A DNA stretch of 64,000 nucleotides. Source: Mesobacillus subterraneus. GTDB lineage: Bacteria; Bacillota; Bacilli; Bacillales; Cytobacillaceae. The DNA lies in contig NZ_JAMBOF010000017.1 in the NCBI RefSeq assembly GCF_023715485.1, positions 28,344-92,343 on the forward strand. The letters run 5' to 3'. A model generated the notes under the pieces. That model was not told the origin of the DNA and did not search any database. It was given only the letters and a program-made list of their open reading frames with translations. Shown in pieces: positions 46,736 to 56,786 of this stretch. Within the stretch, counting starts at the first letter, position 1. Each line of letters begins with the position of its first letter. Both the position numbers and the translations under genes were made by a program.

Positions 46736-48214
46736 TTATAGTATGATGGCTATTAATCCGCCGGATCCTTCGTTTATGATTCTTTCCAGCGTCTCTTTTA
46801 ATTTGTAGCGTGCATTTTCTGGCATCAGGCTTAGTTTTGCCGAAATTCCTTCGCGGACGATAGAGCTTAAGCTTCTTCCGAAAATGTCAGAATTCCAGAT
46901 GGAAAGCGGGTCATCCTCAAAATCCTGCATCAAATACCGGACGAGCTCCTCACTTTGTTTTTCTGTTCCGATGATTGGTGAGAATTCAGACTCCACATCC
47001 ACTTTAATCATATGGATTGAAGGTGCAACAGCCCTTAGGCGGACTCCGAAACGTGCTCCCTGACGAATGATTTCCGGCTCCTCAAGGCTCATGTCAGACA
47101 GTGATGGAGAAGCAATCCCGTACCCTGTCTGCTTAACCATTTTAAGGGCATCTGAAATCTGGTCGAACTCTGCCTTGGCGTAGGCAAATTCCTGCATCAG
47201 TTCAAGCAAGTGGTCTTTGCCGCGGATCTCCACTCCAACGATTTCCTTTAGAATTTCATCATACAGGTCATCCGGAGCATACAGATCGATTTCAGCGACA
47301 CCCTGGCCCATTTCAATGCCTGCAAGGCCTGCACGGTCAATGTACTCAAAATCGCTGAATTGATGGACCACCCTGTCGACATCACGCAGCCTTTTGATAT
47401 CTTTCACAGTTTCTTTGACTGCTTCCTGGTAGCTTTCACGCAGCCAGTGATTTTCGCGAAGTACCATTACCCAGCTTGGCAGGTTGACGTTCACTTCAAG
47501 TACCGGGAATTCGTACAGAGCTTCCCTCATTACGTTAAGAACATCAGATTCTCTCATACTTTCTACACTCATCGCGAGCACCGGGATATCATATTTATCA
47601 GCCAATTGTGAACGCAATGTTTCCGTGTTCGGGTGATATGGCTGGGCGCTGTTCACAACCATGATGAACGGCTTGCCGACTTCCTTGAGCTCTTCGATCA
47701 CTCTTTCTTCTGCCTCGATGTAATCCTGTCTAGGGATTTCACCAATTGTCCCATCTGTCGTAATCACAACTCCAAGTGTAGAATGTTCCTGAATAACCTT
47801 CCTTGTTCCAATTTCCGCTGCCTCATGGAAAGGGATCGGTTCTTCATACCAAGGCGTATTGATCATCCTTGGACCGTTTTCGTCCTCATACCCTTTTGCA
47901 CCTGGAACTGTATACCCGACGCAATCTACGAGCCTGATATTTACATCCAGCCCTTCATCCACATGCACGGATGCCGCCTGGTTAGGCACGAATTTGGGTT
48001 CGGTCGTCATAATAGTTTTACCTGCTGCGCTTTGCGGCAATTCATCGAGTGCTCTTGCCCGGTCAGCTTCATTATTAATATTAGGTAAAACCACCAGCTC
48101 CATAAATTTTTTGATAAAAGTGGATTTGCCAGTGCGTACTGCACCTACAACCCCCAGGTAAATATCGCCGCCAGTTCTCTCAGCGATATCCTTAAAAATA
48201 TCTACCTTTTCCAA
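46736..48214 (-). CDS. spoIVA: Stage IV sporulation protein A
   Basis: 492-residue ATPase that polymerises on the forespore surface and forms the basement layer of the spore coat. The TRAFAC-like N-terminal domain has Walker A GAVRTGKST near residue 24-32 and the sensor/Walker B region RLVDCVGY; the C-terminus ends GGLIAIIL, the conserved segment anchoring it through SpoVM. Full length. Starts at TTG with GGGAGGGG upstream. A sigma-E-like promoter precedes it. Confidence 0.97.
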   Translation of the reverse strand: MEKVDIFKDIAERTGGDIYLGVVGAVRTGKSTFIKKFMELVVLPNINNEADRARALDELPQSAAGKTIMTTEPKFVPNQAASVHVDEGLDVNIRLVDCVGYTVPGAKGYEDENGPRMINTPWYEEPIPFHEAAEIGTRKVIQEHSTLGVVITTDGTIGEIPRQDYIEAEERVIEELKEVGKPFIMVVNSAQPYHPNTETLRSQLADKYDIPVLAMSVESMRESDVLNVMREALYEFPVLEVNVNLPSWVMVLRENHWLRESYQEAVKETVKDIKRLRDVDRVVHQFSDFEYIDRAGLAGIEMGQGVAEIDLYAPDDLYDEILKEIVGVEIRGKDHLLELMQEFAYAKAEFDQISDALKMVKQTGYGIASPSLSDMSLEEPEIIRQGARFGVRLRAVAPSIHMIKVDVESEFSPIIGTEKQSEELVRYLMQDFEDDPLSIWNSDIFGRSLSSIVREGISAKLSLMPENARYKLKETLERIINEGSGGLIAIIL

Positions 48215-48282
48215 GTGATCCCCTCCCGATCATAGAGTTAGTGGGAATAATATCATCCAAATTAGTAATCTGGGACAGTATA

Positions 48283-48312
48283 TATTTATGATGTTGTCCT
48301 ATATCGATATGA
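48283..48312 (-). promoter_or_regulatory. Sigma-E-like promoter of spoIVA
   Basis: Minus-strand TCATATC, 15-bp spacer, CATAAATA, resembling the mother-cell sigma-E consensus (KMATATT, CATACAHT). About 70 bp before the start codon; B. subtilis spoIVA is a sigma-E gene. Confidence 0.5.
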
Positions 48313-48410
48313 CAATTTTTTTATTTTTTTACCCCCTTATTTTTTATTCACAAAAAAAAGACTGCTTCAATGCCCTTTTATGAGAACAATTAATTTCTTT
48401 TTCAAGACAA

Positions 48411-48453
48411 AAAAAAACCCTTCTTCTACAATATATTTTGCAGAAGAAGGGTT
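48411..48453 (-). terminator. yphF terminator
   Basis: Minus-strand AACCCTTCTTCT / AGAAGAAGGGTT stem with T run, immediately after yphF. Confidence 0.93.
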
Positions 48454-48457
48454 ATGA

Positions 48458-49165
48458 CTATTTCGCTAAAAAGATCGGTTCTTTGTTCTTATCAATAGTG
48501 TAAGGCAGTGAGTAAGCAGGCACAAACATAGATTCATTCACTAGTATATGCCGGATATCTTCTCCCTCATTAAGCTCGTGCTTTGAGGACTTGATCGCCT
48601 GGTAGAGGTCGCTCCGATAATCAATGAAAATCTCACCATCAGTTGAAATGATGAAATGAAGATTTTGGTTTGTGTATGGACTGACTGCTACCGGCTCTTC
48701 TTTATAACCTATCTTTTTAAAATCCAATGTATAAATATTTTCAGAAATTTTTCCCTTGTATGGAGGGTATCCGCTGGCATTTATCCTCATTTTTATTTCC
48801 CTGATTGTCTCTGCCATCCTCAAGTCAAGAAGCTTTACAGTGGGATTTGACTCTGCATCAACAAGGACATATTGAAAAAGGCCGCCATTTTCGTAGGCGT
48901 TTCCCGGTGTTTCAGAAAGAAATCGAGGAACTATTTTCTTAAAATCTATTGGATACTTTTGATAAATCGGTGTTTCAGCATCCTTTGTTTTAATCGGCAG
49001 CAACCCGCCATTTGCTTCCTGGAATTGATTCACCGCAGACTGCACACTGTCTATCTGGTCTTTATAGGGAATCTGATTCTGGACAAGTTTTTCTTCCGGA
49101 TACATGCAGCCTGTCAATGTAAATAAAATAAGTATGACTGGCAGATAAAAACGGATTTTACTCAT
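48458..49165 (-). CDS. yphF: Lipoprotein YphF
   Basis: 235 residues. Signal peptide MSKIRFYLPVILILFTLTGC with lipobox LTGC, so the mature protein is lipid-anchored at Cys20 outside the membrane. The rest has no recognised enzymatic motif. Start ATG 49165; a 20-codon extension upstream overlaps yphE and is rejected. Matches B. subtilis YphF by position between yphE and spoIVA. Function unknown. Confidence 0.85.
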   Translation of the reverse strand: MSKIRFYLPVILILFTLTGCMYPEEKLVQNQIPYKDQIDSVQSAVNQFQEANGGLLPIKTKDAETPIYQKYPIDFKKIVPRFLSETPGNAYENGGLFQYVLVDAESNPTVKLLDLRMAETIREIKMRINASGYPPYKGKISENIYTLDFKKIGYKEEPVAVSPYTNQNLHFIISTDGEIFIDYRSDLYQAIKSSKHELNEGEDIRHILVNESMFVPAYSLPYTIDKNKEPIFLAK

Positions 49166-49193
49166 TGATCCCAACCCTTTAATCCTATGTATT

Positions 49194-49394
49194 TTATTCG
49201 CTTGTCGGGCCGCTGAATACAACAAAAAAGATAATCAGACCGGCCATGATCATCAGCGCGTAGGCAATGACCGCCGTGACAACTTTAAAGAAACCTTTTA
49301 ACTTAAAACGGCTTAGATAGATCGCAAACAATGACACAATCATGAAGCCCATGCCTAAAAAAGAAACATACATCTTCAATAATGCGGGTGACAA
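49194..49394 (-). CDS. yphE: DUF2768 small membrane protein YphE
   Basis: 66 residues, two membrane helices (MYVSFLGMGFMIVSLFAIYL and AYALMIMAGLIIFFVVF) joined by a basic loop (SRFKLKGFFK). The DUF2768 family lies between gpsA and spoIVA in Bacillus. Starts at TTG after GGAGGGG. Function unknown; likely expressed during sporulation by context. Confidence 0.8.
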   Translation of the reverse strand: MSPALLKMYVSFLGMGFMIVSLFAIYLSRFKLKGFFKVVTAVIAYALMIMAGLIIFFVVFSGPTSE

Positions 49395-49466
49395 AATAAA
49401 CCCCTCCCTTTTCCGAGAAGTATTATAACATAAGCAGCAATCATGCAGGCAAACATAATAAAAAAA

Positions 49467-49504
49467 ACTGAAGTAAAGAAGGGGCGGACAACTTTACTTC
49501 AGCC
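49467..49504 (-). terminator. gpsA-side terminator
   Basis: Minus-strand CTGAAGTAAAG / CTTTACTTCAG stem with 13-nt loop and T run, 130 bp downstream of gpsA. Confidence 0.9.
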
Positions 49505-49635
49505 TATGATGACTAAATACCCTGACACCCAGTTCAAACCACCAGTTTGCTTCGATGCATTTTATGCAGGTACGGTGGAAAGCGCATCCTCGAATGCCTA
49601 TATTGACAGGATTATTCTTTAAAAATATTTATTGA

Positions 49636-50682
49636 TCAATTTTTCCCGCCAAGAATGTCTGCCAAATCTTCCATTTCGTGAGTTTTTTCCCGGGACATTA
49701 AACCATCTACTGCATCCTTGGGATTAATTCCAGTGAAGAGGATATTATACAGAGCATTTGTTATAGGCATGTTCACGCCGTATTTTCCAGCAAGCTGGTA
49801 CGCAGCTTTCGTTGTACGGACCCCTTCTACAACCATTCCCATGTTTTCAAGGACTTCGTCCAGATTCTGGCCCTTGCCGAGCAGATTTCCAGCCCGCCAG
49901 TTCCTTGAATGGACGCTCGTACACGTTACAATCAAATCCCCAATCCCTGTCAAGCCAGAGAAGGTCATTGGACTCGCTCCCATTTTGACGCCGAGGCGGG
50001 CTATTTCTGCAAGTCCCCTCGTGATCAAGGCAGCCTTTGCGTTATCGCCATAACCTAGTCCGTCCGATATACCGGCAGCTAAGGCGATGATATTCTTCAG
50101 TGCACCGCCAATTTCAACCCCGATTAAATCAGGATTTGTATATACTCTGAAATTATTGTTGATAAACAGGTCCTGGATTTTCTCAGCCGCCCCCATATCT
50201 TTCGATGACACCGTAACAGTTGTTGGATGACGCAAACTGACCTCTTCAGCATGGCTTGGACCAGAAAGAACGATTACGCTCTCGAGTAAATCTGCTGGCA
50301 TTTCTTCTTCAATCATTTCAGAAATACGCAGCAACGAGTCCGGCTCAATGCCTTTACTTACATGAACAATCTGCATGGCCTCAGATTTAACCTCTGTCAT
50401 TTTTCTGATCACTTCTCTGATGGCTTTAGTTGGAACAGCCATAATCACTGTTTTGATACCGCTTAATGCCTCTTGCAATGAAGAATATCCGTTGATGGTT
50501 GCAGGCAAATCAATTTCGGGAAGATATTTCCGGTTGGTATGCTGCTGGTTGATTTCGTCAATTTGAACAGGATTATGTCCCCATAGGCGAACTTCATGTC
50601 CATTGTCAGCGAGTACCATTGCCAGCGCTGTTCCCCAGCTCCCAGCACCGAGAACGGCTACTTTCTCTCTCTTCCTATCCAT
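49636..50682 (-). CDS. gpsA: Glycerol-3-phosphate dehydrogenase [NAD(P)+]
   Basis: 348-residue enzyme making sn-glycerol-3-phosphate for phospholipids. NAD-binding [12 protein letters not shown] near residue 10, GPSHAEEV, the catalytic Lys in [11 protein letters not shown] and [13 protein letters not shown] are conserved. 19 bp downstream of der, one operon as in B. subtilis. Confidence 0.96.
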   Translation of the reverse strand: MDRKREKVAVLGAGSWGTALAMVLADNGHEVRLWGHNPVQIDEINQQHTNRKYLPEIDLPATINGYSSLQEALSGIKTVIMAVPTKAIREVIRKMTEVKSEAMQIVHVSKGIEPDSLLRISEMIEEEMPADLLESVIVLSGPSHAEEVSLRHPTTVTVSSKDMGAAEKIQDLFINNNFRVYTNPDLIGVEIGGALKNIIALAAGISDGLGYGDNAKAALITRGLAEIARLGVKMGASPMTFSGLTGIGDLIVTCTSVHSRNWRAGNLLGKGQNLDEVLENMGMVVEGVRTTKAAYQLAGKYGVNMPITNALYNILFTGINPKDAVDGLMSREKTHEMEDLADILGGKN

Positions 50683-50701
50683 TTAAACCACAACCTTTAT
50701 A

Positions 50702-52012
50702 TTATTTTCTTTCCCTTGCAAAAATCTTAATTGGAGTTCCTGTGAAATCGAAAGCGTCCCTGATCCTGTTTTCCAGGAAACGCTGATATGAAAAGTGCAA
50801 TAATTCAGGCTCATTGACAAAAATAACAAATGTCGGCGGTTTTGTTGATACTTGCGTTGCATAGTAAATCTTGAGCCTCTTCCCTTTATCTGTCGGCGTT
50901 GGATTCATGGCAACAGCATCCATGATTACTTCATTCAGGATATTCGTCTGCACCCTCATCGCATGGTTTTCACTTGCCAGATCGATAATAGGCATCAATG
51001 TATGGATACGCTTCTTCGTTTTAGCAGATAAGAAAACAATCGGTGCATAGCTTAAGAATAGGAAATGAGCACGAATCTTTTCCTCAAATTCCTTCATTGT
51101 TTTTTCATCTTTTTCAATTGCATCCCATTTATTGACGACAATGATGACAGCCCGTCCGGCTTCTTCAGCATAGCCGGCAATATGCTTATCCTGCTCGATG
51201 ATGCCTTCTTCCGCATTGATGACAATTAGAACAACATCTGAGCGTTCAATTGCTCTTAACGCCCTTAAAACACTGTATTTTTCGGTTGTTTCATATACCT
51301 TGCCCTTTTTTCGCATTCCAGCCGTATCAATAATGGTATATTTTTGCCCATTATATGTTACCTTCGAGTCAATAGCATCCCTTGTCGTACCAGCAATGTC
51401 ACTCACAATTACGCGCTCCTCACCAAGGATCGCATTGACAAGCGAGGATTTGCCAACGTTTGGTCTGCCGATCAAAGAAAATTTAATCGCATCTTTGTCA
51501 TAATCATCTTCCTTGGACTTTGGAAAATGCTTAGCTGCTTCATCGAGCAGGTCTCCCAGTCCAAGTCCGTGCGAACCGGAGATTGGCATTGGTTCACCGA
51601 ATCCAAGAGCATAAAAATCGTAAATCATGTCTCTCATATCCGGATTGTCAATCTTATTAACGGCAAGGACGACTGGTTTGTTAGAGCGATAAAGAATCTT
51701 AGCCACTTCTTCATCAGCCGAAGTTACCCCTTCTCTGCCGTTGACAAGGAAAATGATTACATCCGCCTCATCGATCGCAATTTCAGCCTGCTGGCGGATT
51801 TGATCAAGAAACGGCTCGTCCCCTAAATCAATTCCTCCGGTATCAATAATATTAAATTCATGTGTCAGCCATTCAGCTGAACTGTATATACGATCCCTCG
51901 TTACTCCAGGAATATCTTCAACGATCGAAATACGTTCACCAACGATTCGATTAAAAATCGTAGACTTGCCGACATTCGGACGCCCAACGATAGCTATCAC
52001 TGGTTTCGTCAT
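50702..52012 (-). CDS. der: Ribosome biogenesis GTPase Der (EngA)
   Basis: 436 residues, the B. subtilis length. Two tandem GTPase domains with Walker [10 protein letters not shown] and [18 protein letters not shown]3 motifs, NKID/NKWD G4 motifs, and a C-terminal KH-like domain. Acts in 50S subunit assembly. Start ATG 52012 with AAAGGGTG upstream. Confidence 0.97.
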   Translation of the reverse strand: MTKPVIAIVGRPNVGKSTIFNRIVGERISIVEDIPGVTRDRIYSSAEWLTHEFNIIDTGGIDLGDEPFLDQIRQQAEIAIDEADVIIFLVNGREGVTSADEEVAKILYRSNKPVVLAVNKIDNPDMRDMIYDFYALGFGEPMPISGSHGLGLGDLLDEAAKHFPKSKEDDYDKDAIKFSLIGRPNVGKSSLVNAILGEERVIVSDIAGTTRDAIDSKVTYNGQKYTIIDTAGMRKKGKVYETTEKYSVLRALRAIERSDVVLIVINAEEGIIEQDKHIAGYAEEAGRAVIIVVNKWDAIEKDEKTMKEFEEKIRAHFLFLSYAPIVFLSAKTKKRIHTLMPIIDLASENHAMRVQTNILNEVIMDAVAMNPTPTDKGKRLKIYYATQVSTKPPTFVIFVNEPELLHFSYQRFLENRIRDAFDFTGTPIKIFARERK

Positions 52013-52156
52013 GAACATCACCCTTTCAAATTCTATTAATGCAGGTCACGGACCTGGCCATAACAATTTCAAACTTCCCACGTTTTCATCATCATTCATT
52101 AAAGGCGTATCCATGGAAGCTGATTTTATATAAGCCGCCAACAGGATAGAGCCTTA

Positions 52157-52188
52157 TAAAATAAACCCTTCTAGATATACAGAAGGGT
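52157..52188 (-). terminator. Terminator after the YIEGIA gene pair
   Basis: Minus-strand ACCCTTCT / AGAAGGGT stem with TTATTTT tail, between der and the small partner gene. Confidence 0.8.
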
Positions 52189-52244
52189 CTGGCTTAATCA
52201 GTTTATCAAAAGATGCCGTAATCAGGCAACGAAAACATTTCTTG

Positions 52245-52430
52245 TCAATGTTTCACAATTATAAAAAGCTCCTCTGTCAGCGCATGGGCAATACCGTCTA
52301 GAATTGCTTCGAGGTTAGCAGCAACTGTCTCCATCTCTTCCTTAGAATCACAGTGAAAAACAGCAGTTCCTGAGGGGACTTTTTTTGGGTTAGTGGTGAT
52401 CGCTGCAAGTATAAATTTCTCGAGCATCAT
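52245..52430 (-). CDS. Small partner of the YIEGIA protein (capping complex subunit)
   Basis: 61-residue protein starting MMLEKFILAAITTNPKKVPSG. It overlaps the preceding YIEGIA gene by ATGA. Databases name the small protein encoded after YIEGIA genes as a capping complex subunit; size, position and the N-terminal sequence fit. The biochemical role is unknown; expected to work with its neighbour in the spore envelope. Confidence 0.65.
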   Translation of the reverse strand: MMLEKFILAAITTNPKKVPSGTAVFHCDSKEEMETVAANLEAILDGIAHALTEELFIIVKH

Positions 52431-53320
52431 TTACCCATACCCCCTTCATTGCTTTTCTTCTCGGATGGCATCCTGATTGCATTTTCCAGAGTCGGTACGT
52501 CACCTATCACATTTATAGCCCGCTCAATCTCTCTCTCCTGCGGCAGCACGAAAACTCCAACTCTTCCATCATCAAGATCCCTTTTTGCCAACGGCACTAG
52601 CGCAGGGGTTCCCGAATCGCGATAAACACCAAGCGCAGTTGATAAATCATGGAGCACTGCCTGTCTTTGGCCAAGGTTAGCAATCGTGGAACGAGCATTC
52701 ATATTTTTCGGTTTTAAAATAAATCCCATGCCATAGCGAAGTACTTCTTTTTGCCTTTCCGGCAGACCAATGTTCATGATATAGATATTGTCGACATAAA
52801 GTCCGGCACCCTCGAATCTAGGCTCAATATATTCTATTTCCACAATATCTTTCAACTTGCCGCCTGACATCAATTTTTTCGAAATGAGCATTGCCACTAT
52901 TGCTGCGATAATTCCTGCCCATATATTGAAGATGAGATAGGAAAGAGTGCTGACAAGAGACGTAAATATAACAAGATAATTTCGGCTTTCAAAGGCGATG
53001 GCGATCCCCTCGATATAGGTTTTGCCCCTGGATACAAGTTCATAGCCGTCTAGTTCAGTAAGGGTATTCCTCTCCATGTTTCTGACTTCCCTGAATTGTG
53101 ATGCTGCAAGAGTCAAAAAGGTGATAGCGGTGAACTCTTCTTCCATAATTGCTGGCCCCGCCACCGTACCTAGCCCGGCAGCAATGAAACCAAGAGCCAC
53201 ATGGATAATTTTCCCGTGCAAATATGTAGGGTATTGGCGATAGTCTGTTCTGAGCATAAATAGCCTTGCAATCGTTCCTGTTGCAATCCCGAAAACGATG
53301 GGCAGTGTGTATTCGTTCAT
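52427..53320 (-). CDS. yphB: YIEGIA family membrane protein
   Basis: 297 residues with the namesake YIEGIAIAFESRNY motif near residue 102, five or six membrane helices in the first 150 residues, and a soluble C-terminal half. B. subtilis has a YIEGIA protein (YphB/SeaA, spore envelope assembly) at the same place. Overlaps yphA upstream and the small partner gene downstream by 4 bp each, so the three form one unit. Mechanism unknown. Confidence 0.75.
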   Translation of the reverse strand: MNEYTLPIVFGIATGTIARLFMLRTDYRQYPTYLHGKIIHVALGFIAAGLGTVAGPAIMEEEFTAITFLTLAASQFREVRNMERNTLTELDGYELVSRGKTYIEGIAIAFESRNYLVIFTSLVSTLSYLIFNIWAGIIAAIVAMLISKKLMSGGKLKDIVEIEYIEPRFEGAGLYVDNIYIMNIGLPERQKEVLRYGMGFILKPKNMNARSTIANLGQRQAVLHDLSTALGVYRDSGTPALVPLAKRDLDDGRVGVFVLPQEREIERAINVIGDVPTLENAIRMPSEKKSNEGGMGK

Positions 53321-53925
53321 GTAGTCTTTTGCTCCTCCCCCTCCACCTGGTTAGTTGTGCTGCCAGACAAAGTAACTAATATCGTTTCGACTGCTGACCA
53401 TGTGCCCAGCATAGCCAACGATAAAATCAATATGTCCATAAAGGCCAGTGATGAAATTGCATAAGGAAAATTGAATTTCCACAAGATTACGGAAAACAAC
53501 ACTTCCCCCTGCAAAAAGCCAGCAAGCAAGGACAGTATACGGCTATGCCTGTTCTTATGAAGTAATAGAGCCAAATAAAATCCAATCGCTGCAAGCATGA
53601 TGCTCCGATCGAAGAGCACCCAGATCGGGTCATATAATTCGAACATCAAAAAGCTTGTATAAGCCAGCATGATGATGAATGATGACAAGAAAAAATATAA
53701 GGATCCTGTTTTCTTGCTCCATGTCTCCAAGAATACAAACAAAGCGATTGCCAAAGCTGAGAGATGAAACTCAAAATACAGCAGGCTCAGTTTTATAGGA
53801 GCAGCCAGGATGGCTGCCAACAGCCAGACTGCAATTTTTATTCTTTCCGGTTTTTTCTTATCCATAAAAAACGTAACCCAAATCCACGCAATCCACGCTA
53901 GCCAATAAAAATACAGACCTTCCAT
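53317..53925 (-). CDS. yphA: Membrane protein YphA
   Basis: 202-residue integral membrane protein with about six helices, length and position of B. subtilis YphA. Start ATG 53925 follows GGAGGGG 6 nt upstream; the 121-codon open extension upstream has no ribosome binding site and crosses ypzI on the other strand. Function unknown. Confidence 0.78.
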   Translation of the reverse strand: MEGLYFYWLAWIAWIWVTFFMDKKKPERIKIAVWLLAAILAAPIKLSLLYFEFHLSALAIALFVFLETWSKKTGSLYFFLSSFIIMLAYTSFLMFELYDPIWVLFDRSIMLAAIGFYLALLLHKNRHSRILSLLAGFLQGEVLFSVILWKFNFPYAISSLAFMDILILSLAMLGTWSAVETILVTLSGSTTNQVEGEEQKTT

Positions 53926-54167
53926 TCTTCCCCTCCTATCATTTCCATTATGGCAATCGCTTATGTAATTTAATCTTTTTTGCATAAACTTTTTATACTG
54001 TTCCATGTTAAGAAAAGCGGATGCGCCTTTCAGAAAGAAGGGGCTGTAAAAATCAAAGAGGTCTCCCGTGATTAGGCAGGCAAAAAGGCATGACCTTATC
54101 TGCTGAAGGTTAAACGGATGGCGCTGACGCTCATTTTCTCTGCTTAGGCACATCAGGAGGTGTGAAT

Positions 54168-54311
54168 ATGGGAAGGGACAGACAGGAAAAAAAGTTAAAA
54201 GAAAGCAGACGCGTTGAATCAGATCGTGACCAGGCATTGCACTACCCTGGAGCGACGAAAATGCAAAGTCCTGAAGAAGCACGCTCACTGAACGATGGCA
54301 AGTACAGCTAA
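54168..54311 (+). CDS. ypzI: YpzI family small protein
   Basis: 47-residue, highly charged protein reading MGRDRQEKKLKESRRVESDR, later HYPGATKMQSPEEARSLNDG. This is the YpzI family, found between fni/ypf and yph genes in Bacillus. RBS AGGAGGTG before the ATG. It is on the plus strand, divergent from yphA. Function unknown. Confidence 0.8.
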   Translation: MGRDRQEKKLKESRRVESDRDQALHYPGATKMQSPEEARSLNDGKYS

Positions 54312-54323
54312 TTATCTTATCAA

Positions 54324-54353
54324 GCAGAAAACCCCTGCATAATGATATGCAGG
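54324..54353. terminator. Terminator between ypzI and fni
   Basis: AACCCCTGCATA / TATGCAGGGGT stem. The T run is on the minus strand (TTTTCTG), so it terminates fni best; convergent ypzI ends 13 bp before it and may share it. Confidence 0.75.
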
Positions 54354-54426
54354 GGTCTCCTGTTAGCCGGCTTCACAAATTGGTTCAGCCAATTATTATT
54401 ATTGATCAAACCCTCTAAAGGCGACT

Positions 54427-55476
54427 CTATCGCCGGGCAAAAGCCTTCGTATCAATCCCTCTTTGATTTAGCCAATGGTATGTATCCCCGCTTATAACAA
54501 GAGGAACAGTGCGAAGTTTTTCGATTTCATGAACTCCGAGGGCAGCCATTAAAATTGATATTTCTTTTTTTATGTCCTGAATTTCTTTAATCACACTTTC
54601 GGTACCGTGCTCCAGCAAGGTTTTCAATAAGTAACCGGCCATAGCAGCCGCATCAGCACCTAAAGAAAGTGCTTTTACTATATCCAAACTGGTTTGAATT
54701 CCTCCGGACGCAATCACTGATAGTGCCGGACCAACTGACTTAGCTTCAATTAATGAGGCAGCAGTCGGTATTCCCCAGTTCTCAAAAAAAGGCAGCAGTC
54801 GTTCTCTTCGTTTGTTTTCAATTGCCGCAAAGTTCGTACCCCCAAAACCGCCAATATCAATATGGCCAATTCCAGCTGATGAGAGTGCGAATATGGCTTC
54901 TGCACTCATTCCAAAACCAACCTCTTTCACAATTACCGGAATGTCCAGCTTTTGTTCGATTTCCAGAATGCGCGAAATTGCACCTTGAAAATCCCTGTCA
55001 CCTTCAGGCATCGTCAATTCCTGAATGACATTCAAATGAATCTGCAGACCGTTGGCTTGAATCATATTTACTGCTGCTTCAGCTTGTTCGACCGTTGATT
55101 CACTACCCAGATTGGCAAGAATGATTCCATCCGGATGCATTTGTCTGACTACTTCATATGTTCTTCGCTCTGAGGGGTCTTTCAAGGCGGACATCTGTGA
55201 TCCTACTGCAATCGCTGCACCTGTTTCCCTTGCAGCAACTGCCAATTCACGGTTAATTCGATACGTTCTTTCACCGCCGCCGCCCGTCATTGCATTTATA
55301 AAAATTGGCGAACTTAAAGAAAGTTCGCCAATTTGAGTCTGCAATTTTACTGAATCAAGATTTGTGCCAGGCAAGCTTTGGTGTACAAATTTGATATCGT
55401 CAAAACCGGTTAGCCTTTTCTGGCCAGTTTCAAGGGCATATTGAATATGGTCCCATTTCCGTTTCGATCTCGACAC
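54427..55476 (-). CDS. fni: Type 2 isopentenyl-diphosphate delta-isomerase
   Basis: 349-residue FMN/NADPH-dependent enzyme interconverting IPP and [35 protein letters not shown] and [15 protein letters not shown] (phosphate/FMN binding) are conserved. Starts at GTG 12 bp after the rpsA-type gene with a weak ribosome binding site, suggesting coupling. The coding sequence contains a perfect 14-bp inverted repeat at 55302-55334. Confidence 0.95.
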   Translation of the reverse strand: MSRSKRKWDHIQYALETGQKRLTGFDDIKFVHQSLPGTNLDSVKLQTQIGELSLSSPIFINAMTGGGGERTYRINRELAVAARETGAAIAVGSQMSALKDPSERRTYEVVRQMHPDGIILANLGSESTVEQAEAAVNMIQANGLQIHLNVIQELTMPEGDRDFQGAISRILEIEQKLDIPVIVKEVGFGMSAEAIFALSSAGIGHIDIGGFGGTNFAAIENKRRERLLPFFENWGIPTAASLIEAKSVGPALSVIASGGIQTSLDIVKALSLGADAAAMAGYLLKTLLEHGTESVIKEIQDIKKEISILMAALGVHEIEKLRTVPLVISGDTYHWLNQRGIDTKAFARR

Positions 55477-55488
55477 AATATATCACCA

Positions 55489-56628
55489 TTACTGTTTTAG
55501 ATTCTTTAGCTTGTCTCCGATCATATCACCTAAACTGAATCCTTTCGATTCCTCAGGAAGTTCGTAATCGAAAGCTTCGTTGCTCTCTCTTTCCTCGAAC
55601 TCCTTCATGCTAAGTGATAATCTTTGGTCAGCCTTATTAACATCAAGCACCTTTACCTTCACAGTCTGCCCTTCATTCAGGACTTCATGCGGAGTACCGA
55701 TATGTTTATGAGAAATCTGTGAAATGTGGACAAGGCCTTCCACTCCAGGGAAAACTTCAACGAATGCTCCATAAGATACAAGGCGCTTTACAGTACCTTC
55801 AAGCGTGCTTCCCTTTGGTGCCTTTTCATCAATGTCAGCCCATGGTCCTGGCAAAGTTTCTTTAATTGATAGTGAAATGCGTTCATTGTCACGATCAACA
55901 CTCAATACCTTAACTTGTACTTTCTGGCCTTCCTCGACTACGTCTGATGGCTTTTCGACATGCTCGTGGGAAAGCTGTGAAATATGGACAAGACCATCAA
56001 CGCCCCCGATGTCGACAAACGCACCAAAATCCGTAATTCTTTGGACTGTGCCTTCAATTACCTGACCAGGCTGGATTGCTGCAAGAAGATCCTGTTTCTT
56101 CTTCCCTTGCTCCTGTTCCACAACAACGCGATGGGAAAGAATCAAGCGATTCTTCTCTTGCTCAAGCTCAACAATTTTAAAGCTGAGGCTTTTGCCTTTG
56201 TAGTCTGAAAAATCTTCGACAAAATGGGATTCCACAAGTGATGCAGGTACAAATCCGCGTACGCCTAAATCAACTACAAGGCCGCCTTTTACCACATCTT
56301 TCACTTCTGCTTCGAAAACTTCTCCGCTTTCGAATTTCACTTTAAGCTCTTCCCATGCTTTTTCAGCATCTACTTTTCTTTTTGAAAGAATTAAAGCCTC
56401 TTCTTCAACCTTCTGGACTTCGAGTTCCAATTCGTCTCCGACTGAAACTGCATCTTCAGCCTTTTCTACATGAAGGCTGGATAATTCGCTGATTGGAATG
56501 ATTCCATCAAGCTTGCTGCCCTCGATATCAACAAGGACTTGCTTCTCTTCTACCTTGGTTACCTGGCCTTTGACACGGTCACCGGCCTGAAAGCTTCTTA
56601 CCTCGATTTGGTTCATATCTTCTGACAT
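55489..56628 (-). CDS. rpsA: 30S ribosomal protein S1 homologue (YpfD)
   Basis: 379 residues with four S1 RNA-binding domains at about 14-85, 103-168, 189-257 and 274-343; the last two share the GAFVDIGGVDGLVHISQLSH / GAFVEVFPGVEGLVHISQIS signatures. Gram-positive homologues are shorter than E. coli S1 and not essential for all initiation. RBS AGGAGGAG before ATG. A GTGGCG-CTTT-CGCCAC hairpin lies in its 5' leader at 56674-56689. Confidence 0.92.
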   Translation of the reverse strand: MSEDMNQIEVRSFQAGDRVKGQVTKVEEKQVLVDIEGSKLDGIIPISELSSLHVEKAEDAVSVGDELELEVQKVEEEALILSKRKVDAEKAWEELKVKFESGEVFEAEVKDVVKGGLVVDLGVRGFVPASLVESHFVEDFSDYKGKSLSFKIVELEQEKNRLILSHRVVVEQEQGKKKQDLLAAIQPGQVIEGTVQRITDFGAFVDIGGVDGLVHISQLSHEHVEKPSDVVEEGQKVQVKVLSVDRDNERISLSIKETLPGPWADIDEKAPKGSTLEGTVKRLVSYGAFVEVFPGVEGLVHISQISHKHIGTPHEVLNEGQTVKVKVLDVNKADQRLSLSMKEFEERESNEAFDYELPEESKGFSLGDMIGDKLKNLKQ

Positions 56629-56673
56629 ATGTACTCCTCCTTAATCCATGACTGCTGCAAAATTATATGCTTT

Positions 56674-56689
56674 GTGGCGAAAGCGCCAC
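56674..56689 (-). promoter_or_regulatory. Leader hairpin upstream of rpsA homologue
   Basis: Perfect 6-bp stem GTGGCG / CGCCAC with a 4-nt loop, no T tail, 46 bp before the ATG. It could be an autoregulatory or stability element; not a terminator. Confidence 0.4.
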
Positions 56690-56786
56690 TATAAAAACAA
56701 CATAATTTAACTACTAAGTGAAAATTCTAAAAATATCTCTTCTTAATAACTTCTTACAAACAGGCATTTTTGTCAAGCAAGAAACA

